Part shown: piece after piece, positions 25,201 to 38,340 of the stretch | Layout: each line of letters opens with the position of its first letter | Position numbering within the stretch: the stretch's first letter is position 1 | DNA from: Myrica gale | Lineage: Eukaryota > Streptophyta > Magnoliopsida > Fagales > Myricaceae | DNA: 64,000 nucleotides | Direction of reading: 5' to 3' | NCBI GenBank assembly: GCA_963930655.1 | Contig: OZ005612.1 | Coordinates: forward strand, 1,803,001 to 1,867,000 | Notes under the pieces: model-generated | The model's input: the letters and a program-made list of their open reading frames with translations, nothing else | Database searches by the model: none | What the model was told of the DNA's origin: nothing | Program-made: the position numbers and the translations under genes

Positions 25201-28200
25201 CTAAATTTGGTCAGGTCATGTATAGCCGGCTGATATCTACAGTGGCAGGCAATAAATCACCCCACTGTTTCCAAGTTACTTGTTCTGAAGGGAACTAATC
25301 TTTAAAAATACTGGTTTACAATTTTGTCTAATGCAAAAGATCAACCATCTGAACATCCTGAAGATGATATGGTGTATTTAGGATCAGTTCATGTAGCAAA
25401 GAGCAAGCATAATTATCATTGTACTAGCGCACTTGACCTCTCTGTTTCATTCTTTCTGTCTAGCTTATTAGAAAAACTTTCATGATGCGAACCCTGTGTA
25501 TTTGGTGTTTTAATATAATCTAATTGATTATTCCCTCTGGAAAATTTTGAAGGCTGTACAGCAAAAAAATTTCAGTTCTACTGGGTGCCAGTATAAAAAA
25601 CTACTGGTACTTCCATGTGATTTTGCCAAAACACTGAAGTCTTGCTACAAGTCGTTTCAAGCAAATATTAAAACATAGACTGATAATCTGCCAGAGCTAC
25701 ATTATATGTGCGAACAACCTATATATTTCGGGTTCAGGTATTATAATAGGCAGAAGATTCCAGATAAGACTTATAAGCATAATAGAACAAGTAAATTCCA
25801 TCAAAATTGATTCAGCGCTGCAACATTGACAATAAAAAGTGAATGGAAGTCGAATAAAAATACTATCATGTGACCAAATTTCATTGACTAAAAATACCTG
25901 GCTGCAGCTGTACAAACAAGATCCATCGAATGCCCAAGCTAAGCCTGTAACCTGACGGAATTTATTATTGAACAACTTAAGATTGGTATGTACCTAAAGA
26001 TTAATAAGGAACACAATACTTACAACATGGTCGTGAGCATCATATGAGCCAACTTTCTCAAACTTGTCACTAGATATGTCACAATTCCAAACTCCAAAAG
26101 ATCCTGATCCTTTGCCAACTGCCAAGAGCATTTTAAGGGAGTTTGCTGGCATACTAAGTGAGAGTACTGAAACTGGGGCAGTATCAGCAATTATAACCTA
26201 TATAGAAGTTCAAAAAACTGGAATTATTTGATCCACCAACATAAAAAAAAATGCAGAAAAAGGTACTACCAAAAGAAAGAACTACCTTTTTCAATAGGAA
26301 AAGGGAAGTGCAATTTACTTCTGATGAGTTCAGCAATTCCTCAATCTTCCCTACCCAGATCCTTACACTGAAAGACCAGTGAAGGAAAATCATGAGACAG
26401 AACTTTAGAAACCAATTTCAATTTATTACTTTCAGTTCTTTCAGAAAAAATATAAAGCAGTTTTGTACTACAAAATTCAAATACTAAAAGGAAGGGCAAG
26501 AATATTGCTTAGAGAAAAGGGGCCAGAACTCTTGAAAGTTTGGGCATAAAAATGCATCTTCCACCTCCAGGTACAGAAAAAGACATAAAAAATAATAAAA
26601 AGTCTCCAGGTATTGGTTACCGCTGAAGATTAACGATCAACTTTATAGCAATTGCAATCACGAATATAAAATGTCTTGATTCTGACCATATGTTGAGAAA
26701 GATCTGCTCATGCAACTATTAAGAAGTTGACACACTTTCTGATATTACTATACATATTTATTTAAAGCCATAATTGAAAGATGTTTTGGCCCTTGATTCA
26801 TAAAAATACCATTAAGAAAACAACTGCATGGTCAACTATCCAATAAACATTCCAAAGTGAATAGCTTTACAAGTTCCCCCCTTCCACACAAAAACTAAGC
26901 AGAAATGGGGCCACCGTCAGGCTGTTTAAAACCTTTAGAAAACTATTCTACCAATGAGCACCAATTTGCTAGTTACAAGTTGATAAGCTTATAAAATTTT
27001 ATATACATGAGAAGAAACTCAAGCAGACAGCATGTATACAAAGAACACAAGAAAAAAGGATTTGTACTGCACCTAATTTTTCAATGCCTTCACAAGAACA
27101 ATCTATTTTCTCTCCAAATTGTCTGTCTACGGAAAAATGCAGCAGCCTTGCAAATGAACTACTTTACGCTTTCCAAACAGCCATTACCAACTAAGATACA
27201 CATCTATCACCTTCTTTGGTTTAACCACTCAACTCCAAAAGCTATGAAAACAAAGATCATAATTCTCTTGCCGAACAAAAAGTATCCACATATTTGCTGC
27301 AACTTATACACTTGCAACACCAATCTATCACTAAGATTATATATGCACCGAGACAAAAACATAGATGTTCATATTAAGTAACCAGATAATCATAAAGACA
27401 ACTTTTCCTCGCAAGTCAATGTGGAACATAGAAAATTAGATAAACGAGATAATACCATCAAACCAAAAAAACATCACATAGAAATCACTTTTTTCTTTCT
27501 TTTTCATTTTTCGGGTGCCAGGCGGCAGAAACTTTGCTGGAGACAATTGAAAAGAATTCCATTACATATTAAGACATGAAGCAAATAAAGCATGTCCATG
27601 AGAAAAAAATAAACCAAAAAAATCAAGTACATACACCAATAGCACTGATAAATTACTGGAACTATGAATACTATACTCAAATACCGAACACACCTTCCAT
27701 CTGAACTCCCAGCAGTCAATAAAACCTGAGGATTTGAAGAATCAGAAGCATCTAAAGCCCAACTGATTGATGTCACCCATGAAGTGTGTGCTTGAAGGAG
27801 CCCAACTATGCTTGCTGTAGTTGGAACCCTGCTATTGTCGACAGAGTAGTATTTGGGTACATAAATTCTCCATAATGAAATGTTGCCAGACTTGCCACCA
27901 AGCGCAAGTAGAGAAATAGATGAACCAGTTTGAGGCACTGCACAGAGCTCAGATGATAACTGCAGCAATGGTGACCAGGCAACAGCAATTGATGATAACA
28001 ATGCACTGCGAGAAGCGTATTGATTTGCAGTTATCTGCGGCAGCGTGCACTTTTCTACTATCTTGTTGAAAGAGTTTGCTTTAGATTTTGACACAGGGAC
28101 AACATGGTGTAAAGTTTCATCTTCCAGCTGGTCAGAATGAATCTCATATACCTAAACATAGAGTAAAAGTGGAAAGAAATAATGATTCAATGAACCCATA

Positions 28201-30479
28201 TCTGGAAATTAGGGAAGACCAATGTTTCAAGCAGACAAATTGCCAGAGTAACACTTAGTACGGATTAAGCCCTCACCTTATTCATCTCCTTCATTCCTTG
28301 TCCGTCGTCCATCTCGATATACAGGGCAGACCCAGAAGTGGAATCCCTATTTTTACTTGGACATGGCAGTAGGCCCCAAGTAGTTCCAGAGCCTGTATTG
28401 CTGCAGCAAATTTATCAAAATAATGATAAGTTCATGTAAAGTGATCCACAGGAAGTGGAAAACAAATGCATGTAAATGTGTAGGAATTGAATATTTTGAT
28501 GTGTGTAACTGTGGTTTGCTACCTACTCGAAGCAGACCATGCAAGGAAAAATAAAAGGCTCTTCCTGTACTACAAAACCATCTATTTTAAAAATAAATTC
28601 TTATGTACATGAAAATACCAACGTTTTTCTTCTCTTAGGCTCCCTTTTTGAAATAAAATTCGACGGATTTTCTGCACTTCCATATTCTGTTGCCTGCTTT
28701 TAGTCACAGATACCACAAATAGCCAACTACAATTAGAGCTGATTCAGCTACACAAACACCTAAGAAAATGCACCAAGTAACAATGTAGCAAGAAAATCAT
28801 ATCCACATGAATCGGTGGAAGAAAGTACTTACATCAGTATTTTCTGGGCAAGAAACATCTAACTCCCCAAAGTTGATACTTGCAAGATAACCATAAAGCC
28901 TGTCTGATATATCTATAACCTGAAGCAGGTCAGCAGAGGGACAACTGAGTATGAATAATAGTTTGTAGAACCAGGATTCAGGATATTGACACCACATTAC
29001 AAAATAAAGGATGGTTTTAAATTTGAAACAGAATTGTTTCTATCCCTAGGCATAGGGCTCCAGGAACCAAGAAAATTATAGTCTTCAGTGATGATAACAT
29101 TTATTATTTTGTCCACTAGCAAAACCAAGAAGTGCTTCTCTAATACATACCTCTATCCATTCAGCACCAAAGTCACAAAATGGTGGACGATAAAGCTTCA
29201 CACGTCCTTCTGTGGTGCAAACAGCCAGCAAGCATCTGCACCAAGGTAATATGCAAGCACATTTAACTTTTATAAGATGTTCTAGGCATCCAATTACATA
29301 AAAATAAGTTACTAGACATCGAAGATGCAAATAGAAAGAAAATTCGTCATACAGTTAGCAGAAACTGACATTCATACCCTGAGTTAGGAGCCATTCCAAG
29401 AGGAGACCATGCTATAGATCGAACACAAGGTCGACGATCCCGGGATAAACAGGTGGGCAACAAGCAACCAGAGAGTAAATCTGCAGACATCCCATAATAT
29501 GTAACCACACGATTAACCATAGAAAGACAGAACCCATCTGACGTAGTGTACCAGTACACATTGAAAAAGTTTGTGTGCTGTAAGCATCTCAGAACTTTTC
29601 TGAGGTCTCATCCATTTGTTAAACCCTATCACATACAAATTTTAGCAGGAGCAACCACAGTGCACAGTTACTTTTACCCGTACTAGAATTTGGTTCTAAT
29701 ATATTATCATCAGAAATTAGCAATTGGACAACAAATGGGTAGAAACCCCCATGATCATGAAGTACGGATCACCCACAACTTACAAAAATACAAGCTTGCC
29801 AACTTGCAGTTAGAACCACAGCTCGAGTACCACACATACCTTTTCTATCTACAACCCCAATCGGAAAAGGTTCACCAGCGGAGACTGTGATAAGGCCTCG
29901 CGGTCCAAAAGGCAATGCTGGATTCTAAGAAGGAACAATAAAAATCGTCAAATAAAGAAAAGCCTGGGTTTTCCAATAAAAGCAGTTCCTCTAACAATTT
30001 TATGGTGTAATCTATTATGTAGACTGCCTGGGCATTGAGGAAGATTCACCCTCTAATCAGAATATGAATTTCCATGGAAAGGATACGTCTGAGAGTGCAA
30101 TTTTCTCAGGACGTATATCACTATAAATTCTTTGAGTTTCGGAATAAACGTCTTACGAACTAAACATAATCAGTGACAATAAAACAACTTGTAAATTACG
30201 AGGTGGACTGCAAAAGATATGAATAACACTTGGCTTTCACTGGATATAAACCTTGCCCTCAAGGCCAAAAATTTGCTACTGTTACTAAAACTCATACTAG
30301 AAAAATAATCTGAACGAAAAACGAGAACCAAGTTGTGAATGCGGTTGGTTTGTTTGAATTACCAGTATGGTGACGATGTGACCGGAAGCGACGGCAATTA
30401 GGTTCTCGTCGGACCAGGCAATGGAGTTTGGGTATGACGGAGAGGCCACCAACGCCACGGCCTGGAAGCGCGAAGCCAT
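22264..30479 (-). pseudogene. TFIIIC90-like WD40 / zinc-finger gene, 17 exons, three lesions
   Basis: Relative of the plant transducin/WD40 protein with TFIIIC-delta and zf-TFIIIC domains (At3g49400 type), a putative subunit of RNA polymerase III factor TFIIIC. Exons: 30479-30363, 29924-29840, 29480-29378, 29235-29151, 28919-28833, 28696-28619, 28569-28523, 28400-28277, 28151-27694, 26367-26286, 26197-26024, 25951-25898, 25008-24917, 24834-24769, 23725-23679, 23486-22776 and 22640-22264. The first twelve join in phase from MASRFQAVALV; WD-like segments include HTSWVTSISW, VRIW and HDHVVTGLAW. Exon 13 is 92 nt where phase needs 93, so the frame shifts and stops at 24946. Exon 16 has an in-frame TGA at 23342-23344. 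The last exon shifts frame at about 22333, losing the final CPFCG-type zinc pair; CSFC and CICC remain upstream. Expected full length is about 929 residues; the first lesion leaves about 518. If these are real mutations the gene is dead or encodes only the propeller. Confidence 0.85.
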
Positions 30480-31478
30480 TATTGCTGTTGGTGGTCTATG
30501 GTTCGTTCAGGGAGTTGGGAGTTTGGAGGGAAATTTTGAGAACCATGGAGCTGAAAGAAAAGGAAGCGTGGAAATTCCTTGGTTCGAATCGGGATGGGGT
30601 GGGGTTTTAGGGGTTTCTGTTCTCGCAGAGGAAGCGGATTGTAACGTTGTGTTGGCTCGGTTCGGGCCTTCGCGGTAAGCTCAACGCTGGACGGTTCTTT
30701 TTCCGGCTCGGCTCGGTTTATTTTATTATCTTTGACATTTTTGAGAAAATTTTAAGAATAGTGTGAATATTTAGTTGATGTTTGAGTTTTATTGACATGC
30801 GTGTAAAAATTATTAAATTGTATTGATTGTATAAAAATATAATGTTGAATTTTATTAGTATGCATATATTAGTAATATTAGTAATATATATTTAGAAAGT
30901 TGGATTCAAATTTTAAAATTTTCAGTCCAACGAAACTCTCACTAGATGTTTTCGGCTTGCTTGTAAAATTATGTTGCAAAATTATATATGATTGAAAATT
31001 TAGTAACAAAAATAAAGAAATATAATAAATATTTTCTACGCGATTATTTCTAAATAAAATGTCGCCTTCTAGGAGTTTCCGATTGGACCAACTGAAACTT
31101 TTATTTTTATTTTTTAATATTTATAAAAGTGGCTATACGTAGAAGAGAAATTTTGGAAGAGAAATTTCTTGGAATATTTTATCTTGGAGATTATGAAAGT
31201 AGTGAAATATATTTGAAAGAAAGATTTTAGTGAGATTAATTGATTTATAAGTTTAAGACATTTATTTTTGTGATTTTTAACCTAGGCTAATTATGAGAAG
31301 AAAAAAAAAATATTTCGAGAGATTGAAATCAATTTTAATATTAAATACATACAAATCAAATTAAAATTGAAAACATTTATCAAAACTAAAATGATGTTCT
31401 ATTACACCTTAAATATGGAGAATAAAAAATATTTTTTGTGCCAATGTATTCAAAATGATTATAATTTTTTTTGATAAC
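30480..31478. other. Upstream flank of the TFIIIC90-like gene, AT-rich
   Basis: The first 200 bases are GC-richer and should hold the 5' UTR and promoter of the minus-strand gene; plus-strand frames here are shadows. The rest is AT-rich with no gene. Confidence 0.45.
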
Positions 31479-31681
31479 TAAAGGAGAACTTGATTTAGCG
31501 GCTCTTTCTAAAATTCGTGAATGCAAATAAAAAACAACTCCCAGATAAGCTTCGCGACCCGATGGTCTTCGTAATAGAAAAGACATTTGGCAATAAACCT
31601 GCACTTGTTTGGAAGGATCATCATAAATGATTAAAATGTGTCGTTCATGATACATAAAATATTCAGCCAGAGCGGCTCTTG
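31479..31681 (-). pseudogene. atpA: Plastid atpA fragment in the nucleus (NUPT)
   Basis: On the minus strand about 200 bp encode a stretch of the chloroplast ATP synthase alpha subunit, from the helix leading to [18 protein letters not shown] through [13 protein letters not shown] and [13 protein letters not shown]. The reading frame is still open over this piece, but several residues differ from the highly conserved plastid protein (for example Cys in YCQM, Val in YLGVVF). It ends abruptly at both sides in AT-rich nuclear DNA. It is a transferred organelle fragment with no function expected. Confidence 0.85.
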
Positions 31682-33197
31682 TTTAAGGAGCGTACCATTC
31701 TATTCTCAAATACACTAATAAATTTTAATTCATTACAACTCACTCAATTATCAAATACCTTAACAAACTTTAATTCATTATAATTCACTACCACAAACAG
31801 TACAAATGACCTTGAGGCTTGAGCAATACATGGGACAAATATCATTTAACATAATAGTTCTAATCAGGGGATAAAATCACAATAAGAAATATAATTCGAG
31901 AATCGAATTGCAGTTTGAGAAAAAAATTATAATATACCCTAAATTTTTAATGTTAAAAGTGAAAACCTAAAGATGATGTGAGACAATATTTAATTTAAAT
32001 ACTTTTTTTGGAGTCGCTTTTCTTCACTTACTTGACTACTGTTTAAAGAGGAAATACCACAAATGGCCCACCCCAGAAGGAAAAGCATCCATTTTATAAA
32101 GCCCACTTGAGATTTTCAGCCCAAATGGAATTGAGATCCATCTCTAGAAACGTGTTCCGAATCTAATCAAGGAAAACAGGGGGCAAATCATTGACCTACA
32201 AACCAACAAAGTCGCCATAATTAAAGTAAAAAAGCCACAAACCTCCAAGATAGTGACCTCTGTTCATACTTCAATAACAAAGCGTACCCACACGCCAGAT
32301 TGTAGCTAAAGTAGAATGAAAACGGCAAAATGCACTACCACATCTTTCAGGATAATATCACCCCATACAGTCCATTCCTTGTCTATCTAGGAAAATTACT
32401 ACTACATTCCAACAAAGACCACTTAAATCTAGGAAAATTTCTCCTCAAACTCTACCGAATAGACCTGGAAGAGCTTCGACATATGCCAGTGCAGAAATCA
32501 GCCACTACCGGACCGTGCCTACAAAGAGATTAAACTTGACATAAGCTTCCCATAATTTTTCATAACATGATTTCCTCATGGAAAAAAGCAGTTCGGAAAA
32601 TGAGCGATTCAATTATCTTCTTCTTCCTTTATTCAATTAATAAAAGAATTGTTTTGATTGGTAAGCATGATGATGGGTCTTGGAAACCAAGTACGAAAGC
32701 CCAATGGACAGAAACATCTTAAGCAATTGTCTAATTATCTTGTTATATCTAAAATATGGTACCAAAATCTGAATTATTGAAATTATTCATTAAGATACGT
32801 AATAACCATGATGAAAGTCAAAATGATTTCTGATACAATTGAGAATGGATTAAAAAAAAGGCAACGCTGGTCTTAAAGAAGGAAGAGCACCAAAAGATGG
32901 AAAAAAGAACTGATGATACAAGAGAAACATTGGAAAAGAGATTGATTTCTCATAAAAGTGAGTCTACTCCACACAAGGTAGAGTTCACTTAAAGCAAATG
33001 AACTAGGGTTTCTGAAGTTCCAAACAGACCTAAACATTCATGGGGAATACCAGAGCCTACAAATAGATATTCAAGAGCTGCATGCCTCACTTTTGACCAG
33101 AAAATTTGTAGACCCTAGGGAGAGGACAAGCCAGTGTAACTCCTACTGCAGTAACGAAGGGCCAACATGCATGCACTCAATAATGTCACCATACAAT
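31682..33197. other. Intergenic DNA / 3' UTR of the SR34A gene
   Basis: No gene recognised. The part near 33198 is probably 3' UTR of the SR gene, possibly with further alternatively spliced 3' exons, since the last coding exon contains a donor-like CCCAG/GTAATT. Confidence 0.4.
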
Positions 33198-36112
33198 CTA
33201 CAGTTTAATTACCTGGGGGGGAGATCCTGACCTCGATTTTGATCTTGGCCTGCAACATTTAAATAAATACCATCGAGAAAGGTAAGAAAACAGGCTCGGA
33301 TAAACTGAGGCATGACAGAGCCAGGGTAAGCAGACCCCAGATACCTGGACGATTTGACAGGAGATGCAGATCTGGATCTTGATACAGATCTAGAAATAGA
33401 CCGCTCCAATGATTTACTGCATAAAGAAACATCACAGATTACCTACATATAACAATATGCAAAAGGCACAAAAAAGAAAAATGACAAGTAAAAAGCCAGT
33501 ACCTCCTGTCCCTTCTGACACTTCTGCTTCGGCTGCGGCTTCTTGTGGGACTGCCCTCATGCTTCTTCACCTGACCCAGTTTAAGTAAAAGTAAACACGT
33601 GTAAAACAATTAAGAACTCCCCCCACACCTGTCAATAGAACTTGGTATCTCTCATTTCTCACACAAAAAATGGTATGGGATTGATAAATAAACTTAAAGT
33701 TAGAAGTGAGCATTTGTAAAGATCATACAATGGACATACATCAGCAGAATATTAGAGATAAGTAAACAACTCACAACATCCAAAAAAAATAATAAAGGGA
33801 TACACTCAAATTTTGGCCCTGACAATACAAATTCGGTTCCAAGTTGGTCCTTGGATTTGAAATGTTCTAATTTCATCCCTGAAGATTTTAAATTTTTCCA
33901 TTCTAATCTTTCCAACCAAATTAATACATCAAAAATTTGTGATGTGATGTTAGTTTACTGGATGGAAGTACTACATTGCTCAAAATCAAAATTTTCAGGA
34001 TAAAATTGGAACATTCTAAATTCTAGGCACCAAATTGGCACATACCTACCAGGGACCAAATATATACTATAGCTAACAATAATCCAACTAAGTAGTCAAA
34101 ATGATAGTAAGAAAAGGATACCCGTATATAGGCTCTTGCCCAAGGATTTCTGAATTCAGTGTCATCTAGTTTCCGAATCTGAAAAGCAGATAACATGTTA
34201 GCTTTCGTATCAGATTGAAGCACTATACCAGCAAATCGAGTGCTATCTATCTGTCAATAACTTACAGCATATTTCATGTCATCGTAATTAGTGTAATCAA
34301 CAACACCAAAGGTCCCTGGAGAGACAGCAATTGTAATATGAGTACTGAATTCACAAATACGAGAATATTAAAAGACTCACCTAAAAGTCTGAATTCACCT
34401 AGACTCGCTTCTTAATTGTTCATAATATTGAAAGCGGCAGTAACAGGCTTACATAAGAACTACTAAGATGTTAAATCTAACCATTCAAGCATTATCAAGC
34501 AGAGTTCATATGAGATGTCATACACACTGGCAATAGTAAAGTGGTCACAACTATTGTTACTGGACTCATTTCCCAAAATACAAAACCGATGATACGGGCA
34601 TATATAACAATGTCCAGTGATTATAGCTAATATAGAAAGTTTGATATAGCTAATCTTATTTGTCAGCACCAGCGAACCCCAACTCATGTTTCACCCCTTT
34701 GATTATATAGATGGAATGGAAGAAGATGAAAGCAACCCCCCCAAATGCAACCCATAATTCACATACACAACACATTGTAGAGAGTTGGAGCAACATTTAA
34801 AACTTTCCCAGAGAGAAATTGCATTTCTCGATAAATGCAACGAGGAAGTCCCACACAGCTGTTTTGCAATCTAACCCCCCCCCCCCCCCCAAAAAAAAAA
34901 CCAAAACATAAAAGGAGAAAATGAAATAACAAAGCTAGTCTCATAGAAATGATAGCCAATCAGTAAAGTGACATATTCTACAAGAAGGCATACCTTCACT
35001 GTCTCGGGATACCTCAGTAAAACATACATCACCAGCTTTTCGCATATGATCCTGAAACCAGGTTTACCAGTACTGTTACAAGTAAGAAGCATGGGAAAAT
35101 TCTGCAACTTGCTAGTCAATGTAAAAATTTCCACACCTTCAAATCTTGCCAAGAAGCAGAAGAAGGGAGTCCACGAACAATAACTGCAGACCAAACACAA
35201 ACACATATCAGAGTCACGAAATTACACCTAACACAAACTCTCTCTCAAAAGATATAAATATCTAGCAGCAGGCCATCATGTTCTCCTAAACCCTTTTGGC
35301 AAAGACAGACTCTCCAAATTGATTCACCTCGATATTCAGAATGCCGTGAGATACCAAATCTGCCCCCGCCACTGCTGCCGCCACCGCTGCCGCCGCCGCT
35401 ACCATAGCCACCACGACGATCACTTGAAGAAGGCCCTCTACCTCCATGAGCGAGTTCAACCTGCATCAAGAACAAATGATAAATCAATCAAGGAAGAAGA
35501 AAGCAAAAAGTACCCCTAAAAACTAAGTGGCGACTCTTGTTACCCTTAAACGACAACCATCAAAGTTATAGCCATCACGACCCTTAATTGCATCTTCTGC
35601 ATCACGAGCATTATCAAACTGGAAACAAAAGGGAAAACAAAAATTGATTATTGACATTGAATTTTTTCATCATATCTGAGCAAAAATCAAGTTGCGTGCA
35701 GTTACCTCCACGAAACAATAACATGGAGGGTGGGGTGGAATCTTCAATTCAATATCCAATATACGGCCATACTGCAAAGGGAAATCAACATCATTGAGCC
35801 ATGGAAAACAGCATACTTTAGCGCGAAGCCATTTGGAACCAAATCCAATAACATGTGCGAGTGTGTCGCTCCTAGAAAAGTCAGGTCAAAGCCTAGAAAT
35901 CACCGCAAGGCTTAAGAGGGAGACATTTACAATGCAAAACCCCTACGACATTTTCAAAGCACTTCTGCAACAGCAAACATCTTTTATCTGATGGCAGAAA
36001 AGAACAAAATTGTTTCCAACCAAACCTTGTAGAACAGATCTTCAATTTCCCCTTCTCTTATATCTGATGGCAGGTTGCCAACATAGATTGTGCGAGAAAA
36101 GCGACCACTCAT
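33198..36112 (-). CDS. SR34A: SR splicing factor SR34A-like, 11 coding exons
   Basis: Nuclear serine/arginine-rich factor of the SF2/ASF class, acting in constitutive and alternative pre-mRNA splicing. Exons: 36112-36026, 35771-35706, 35618-35544, 35460-35328, 35183-35137, 35051-34994, 34315-34266, 34178-34122, 33570-33503, 33416-33345 and 33249-33198; all phases fit, giving 254 residues. RRM1 runs from RTIYVGNLP to [15 protein letters not shown]; a Gly/Ser-rich hinge ([14 protein letters not shown]) follows; the pseudo-RRM2 carries the class-defining SWQDLKDHM. The RS tail ([31 protein letters not shown]) is shorter than I recall for SR34A (about 300 residues), and the protein ends in QVIKL read through a possible donor, so other isoforms are likely. 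N-terminus [12 protein letters not shown] and the CYCFVE variant favour SR34A over SR30 or SR34. Confidence 0.92.
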
Positions 36113-38340
36113 GTCTGATACTTGGAAGATTATAGTGCAGATTATTGCTGCATAAACAAACAATGCCAATCAATAAAGTAACAATCTCTCAACCCGTAAA
36201 ATTAACTCTTTCTAGGTATTGCGATGTCAAATTATCATTAGGATGAGCTCTGTTGGCAATATCAAAAGTAAAGCAAAACCAAAACAATGAAGCAAACCAA
36301 GAGAGCAATCCTCGAAGTGAGCCGTGCTCCACAAGCTCCATAGCTCATTTGCTCCAAGATGCTCCAATGCTATAATAATATTGAAATAAAATTTGACCTC
36401 CTCATCCTTTCCAGAATTTTAGCAGATGTAGAGATCTTCTGAGTGAGCAAGAATCTCCAATAATAATATATAACACACATAACTCCACCCAGATTCTCCC
36501 ACTCCCTCTCTATATCCCTATGTATGATTGCAATGCTCATATTTGTCCAAGCGCTTGTCATCTATCATAAAGAAAGCATCGGTGTCATGAGATCAAGTAA
36601 GATTGACATATATTCAGGACTTACCTTACTCAGCTCTCTTTAACAGCATTGAAAAAACAATCCTGGAAAATACGTAACACAACCCGTAGTTCACTTATGT
36701 TCATTTACTGCACTAGGGTAAAGGAATTTCAGCATAGATCTCTCCAGCCACTCTCATAGGAAGTTCAATAACAACCACATACACTCAAATCTATCATCGC
36801 AAAAATCCGGATTCATACAATGTTATAATCTTTGATGTGTTTGTTGGCTAACATATTCTTTTTAAAGTCACATTCAGGAAAAGGAAGATACAATAACCTT
36901 CAGCTATAATTGGAAAAGGGGAAAAAAATGCTATCACGGAGAGACTCCATATCTTTCCAGAATTCACGGCAAAAAACAAGGTTAAAAGCATAGTCGTTTC
37001 TTTTAGCACAAAATCATTGAGACATGCAGATGAACTTGAGAATGAATCCTTTTACCTTCCATTCAAATAAGAGGATTGTAAGAGTCAATTATTAGCATTA
37101 TCAAAGTCAAACTGAGACTTAGCCAATCCATGCATCACTCTCCTCAACTACAATAATGTCCTCTTCCCCCACCACCCATCCCTCACCCCATCCTACTCCA
37201 CCTTATCCCAGAGAGAGAAGCCCTGCAGGGCAATCCGAATAACATTAACCTCATCCATACGCATAGAATGGCCATCGTAACTGACATCCACCTGCTGATC
37301 AACATTACCTTGGAATGACAAGCATGGGGAGAGAGACAGAGGCAGGGGAGATGGTGATCCCTATGCTTTGTTGAGATGCCAGGACAAGAAGGATCACTTC
37401 CAAGATGTTCACTCTATGCGCCTAAATCAATCATGAGGCTAAGAACTCCCATTATCTCCAAAAATACTTTACCACACAGTTTAAAATAAGTGTCTTATGC
37501 ATCTCCATTCCACTAAGTTATTTTTTGCCCAGGAAACTTCTCTATCAAAACAAACATAGCTTCTGTAGGTACCAAACCGCTGCACAAAAATATAAACCAC
37601 TGGGTTCAAGTATTTCTACCAGGAGGCAGAGTAGAAAAGACTCAAGGTAGAATAAGCACCACTACGTGCGGCAAAAACCCATTGGAATTTTCCAAAGCCT
37701 CCATCACAACTCCATTAAACACGCCAATTTCCCAGCTTATTAATTACTAATAACCCTTCCATTGTCTCCGAGTGTTTGTGTGTGTAAGAAGGGCGAGTGC
37801 ACGCACACACAAAAACGTGTTGAGATATCCATTTTTATAGGTATGTAGCGTACGGCTCAAGCAGTACTCAATAAACATCGTGAAGTAAACAAGCTTGAAA
37901 TCTTAACTTTCAGACACAGCTCCAATCAACACATTCCCCAAAAATCAAAGTCTCCATTCAATTAACTTGTTATGTGTACGATACATACATACATACATAT
38001 ACCAATGCCTTAGATTTCATTAGAGGACAATTGGGATAGAATCAAACAAGGAAGATCCTAAAAGGAGTAAGGGGACAAGACAGCCCACTGTCTCTTCCTC
38101 CACCGTATATCCGCGGAGAGAAACTCCCAGGCACAACGCCAAAGATCCCAGAAACTCAGACAAAAGACCGTTCCAGAAGGGTATCCAAAAATAAAATCAA
38201 AATTAGCTGATATACCAAAAGGGTCCACATATATAAGCATTAAACATTTGATGAGCACTATACCCAAGATGCGAGGGATCGAGAGCGGGCCACGACGACG
38301 ACCAAGTGGCGCGTGTCTGAGCTGTGGGAGGAACTAGCGA
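36113..38340 (-). other. Probable 2.1-kb 5' UTR intron and leader of SR34A
   Basis: On the minus strand an acceptor (TATCAG/AC) lies two bases before the ATG at 36112, and a donor-like TTGG/GTATAG lies at about 38265 next to a GC-rich leader. Together they suggest a long intron in the 5' UTR, as several plant SR genes have. No coding sequence is recognised inside; a CATA microsatellite sits at about 37983-37999 and CA repeats at about 37800. Confidence 0.5.

Noticed and set aside
27007-27381. 124-codon plus-strand open frame
   Set aside because: It lies inside an intron of the minus-strand TFIIIC90-like gene, is AT-rich and lacks any domain.
36113-36169. N-terminal extension of SR34A upstream of 36112
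   Set aside because: The extra residues are hydrophobic intron-like translation, and an acceptor lies two bases before the ATG at 36112.
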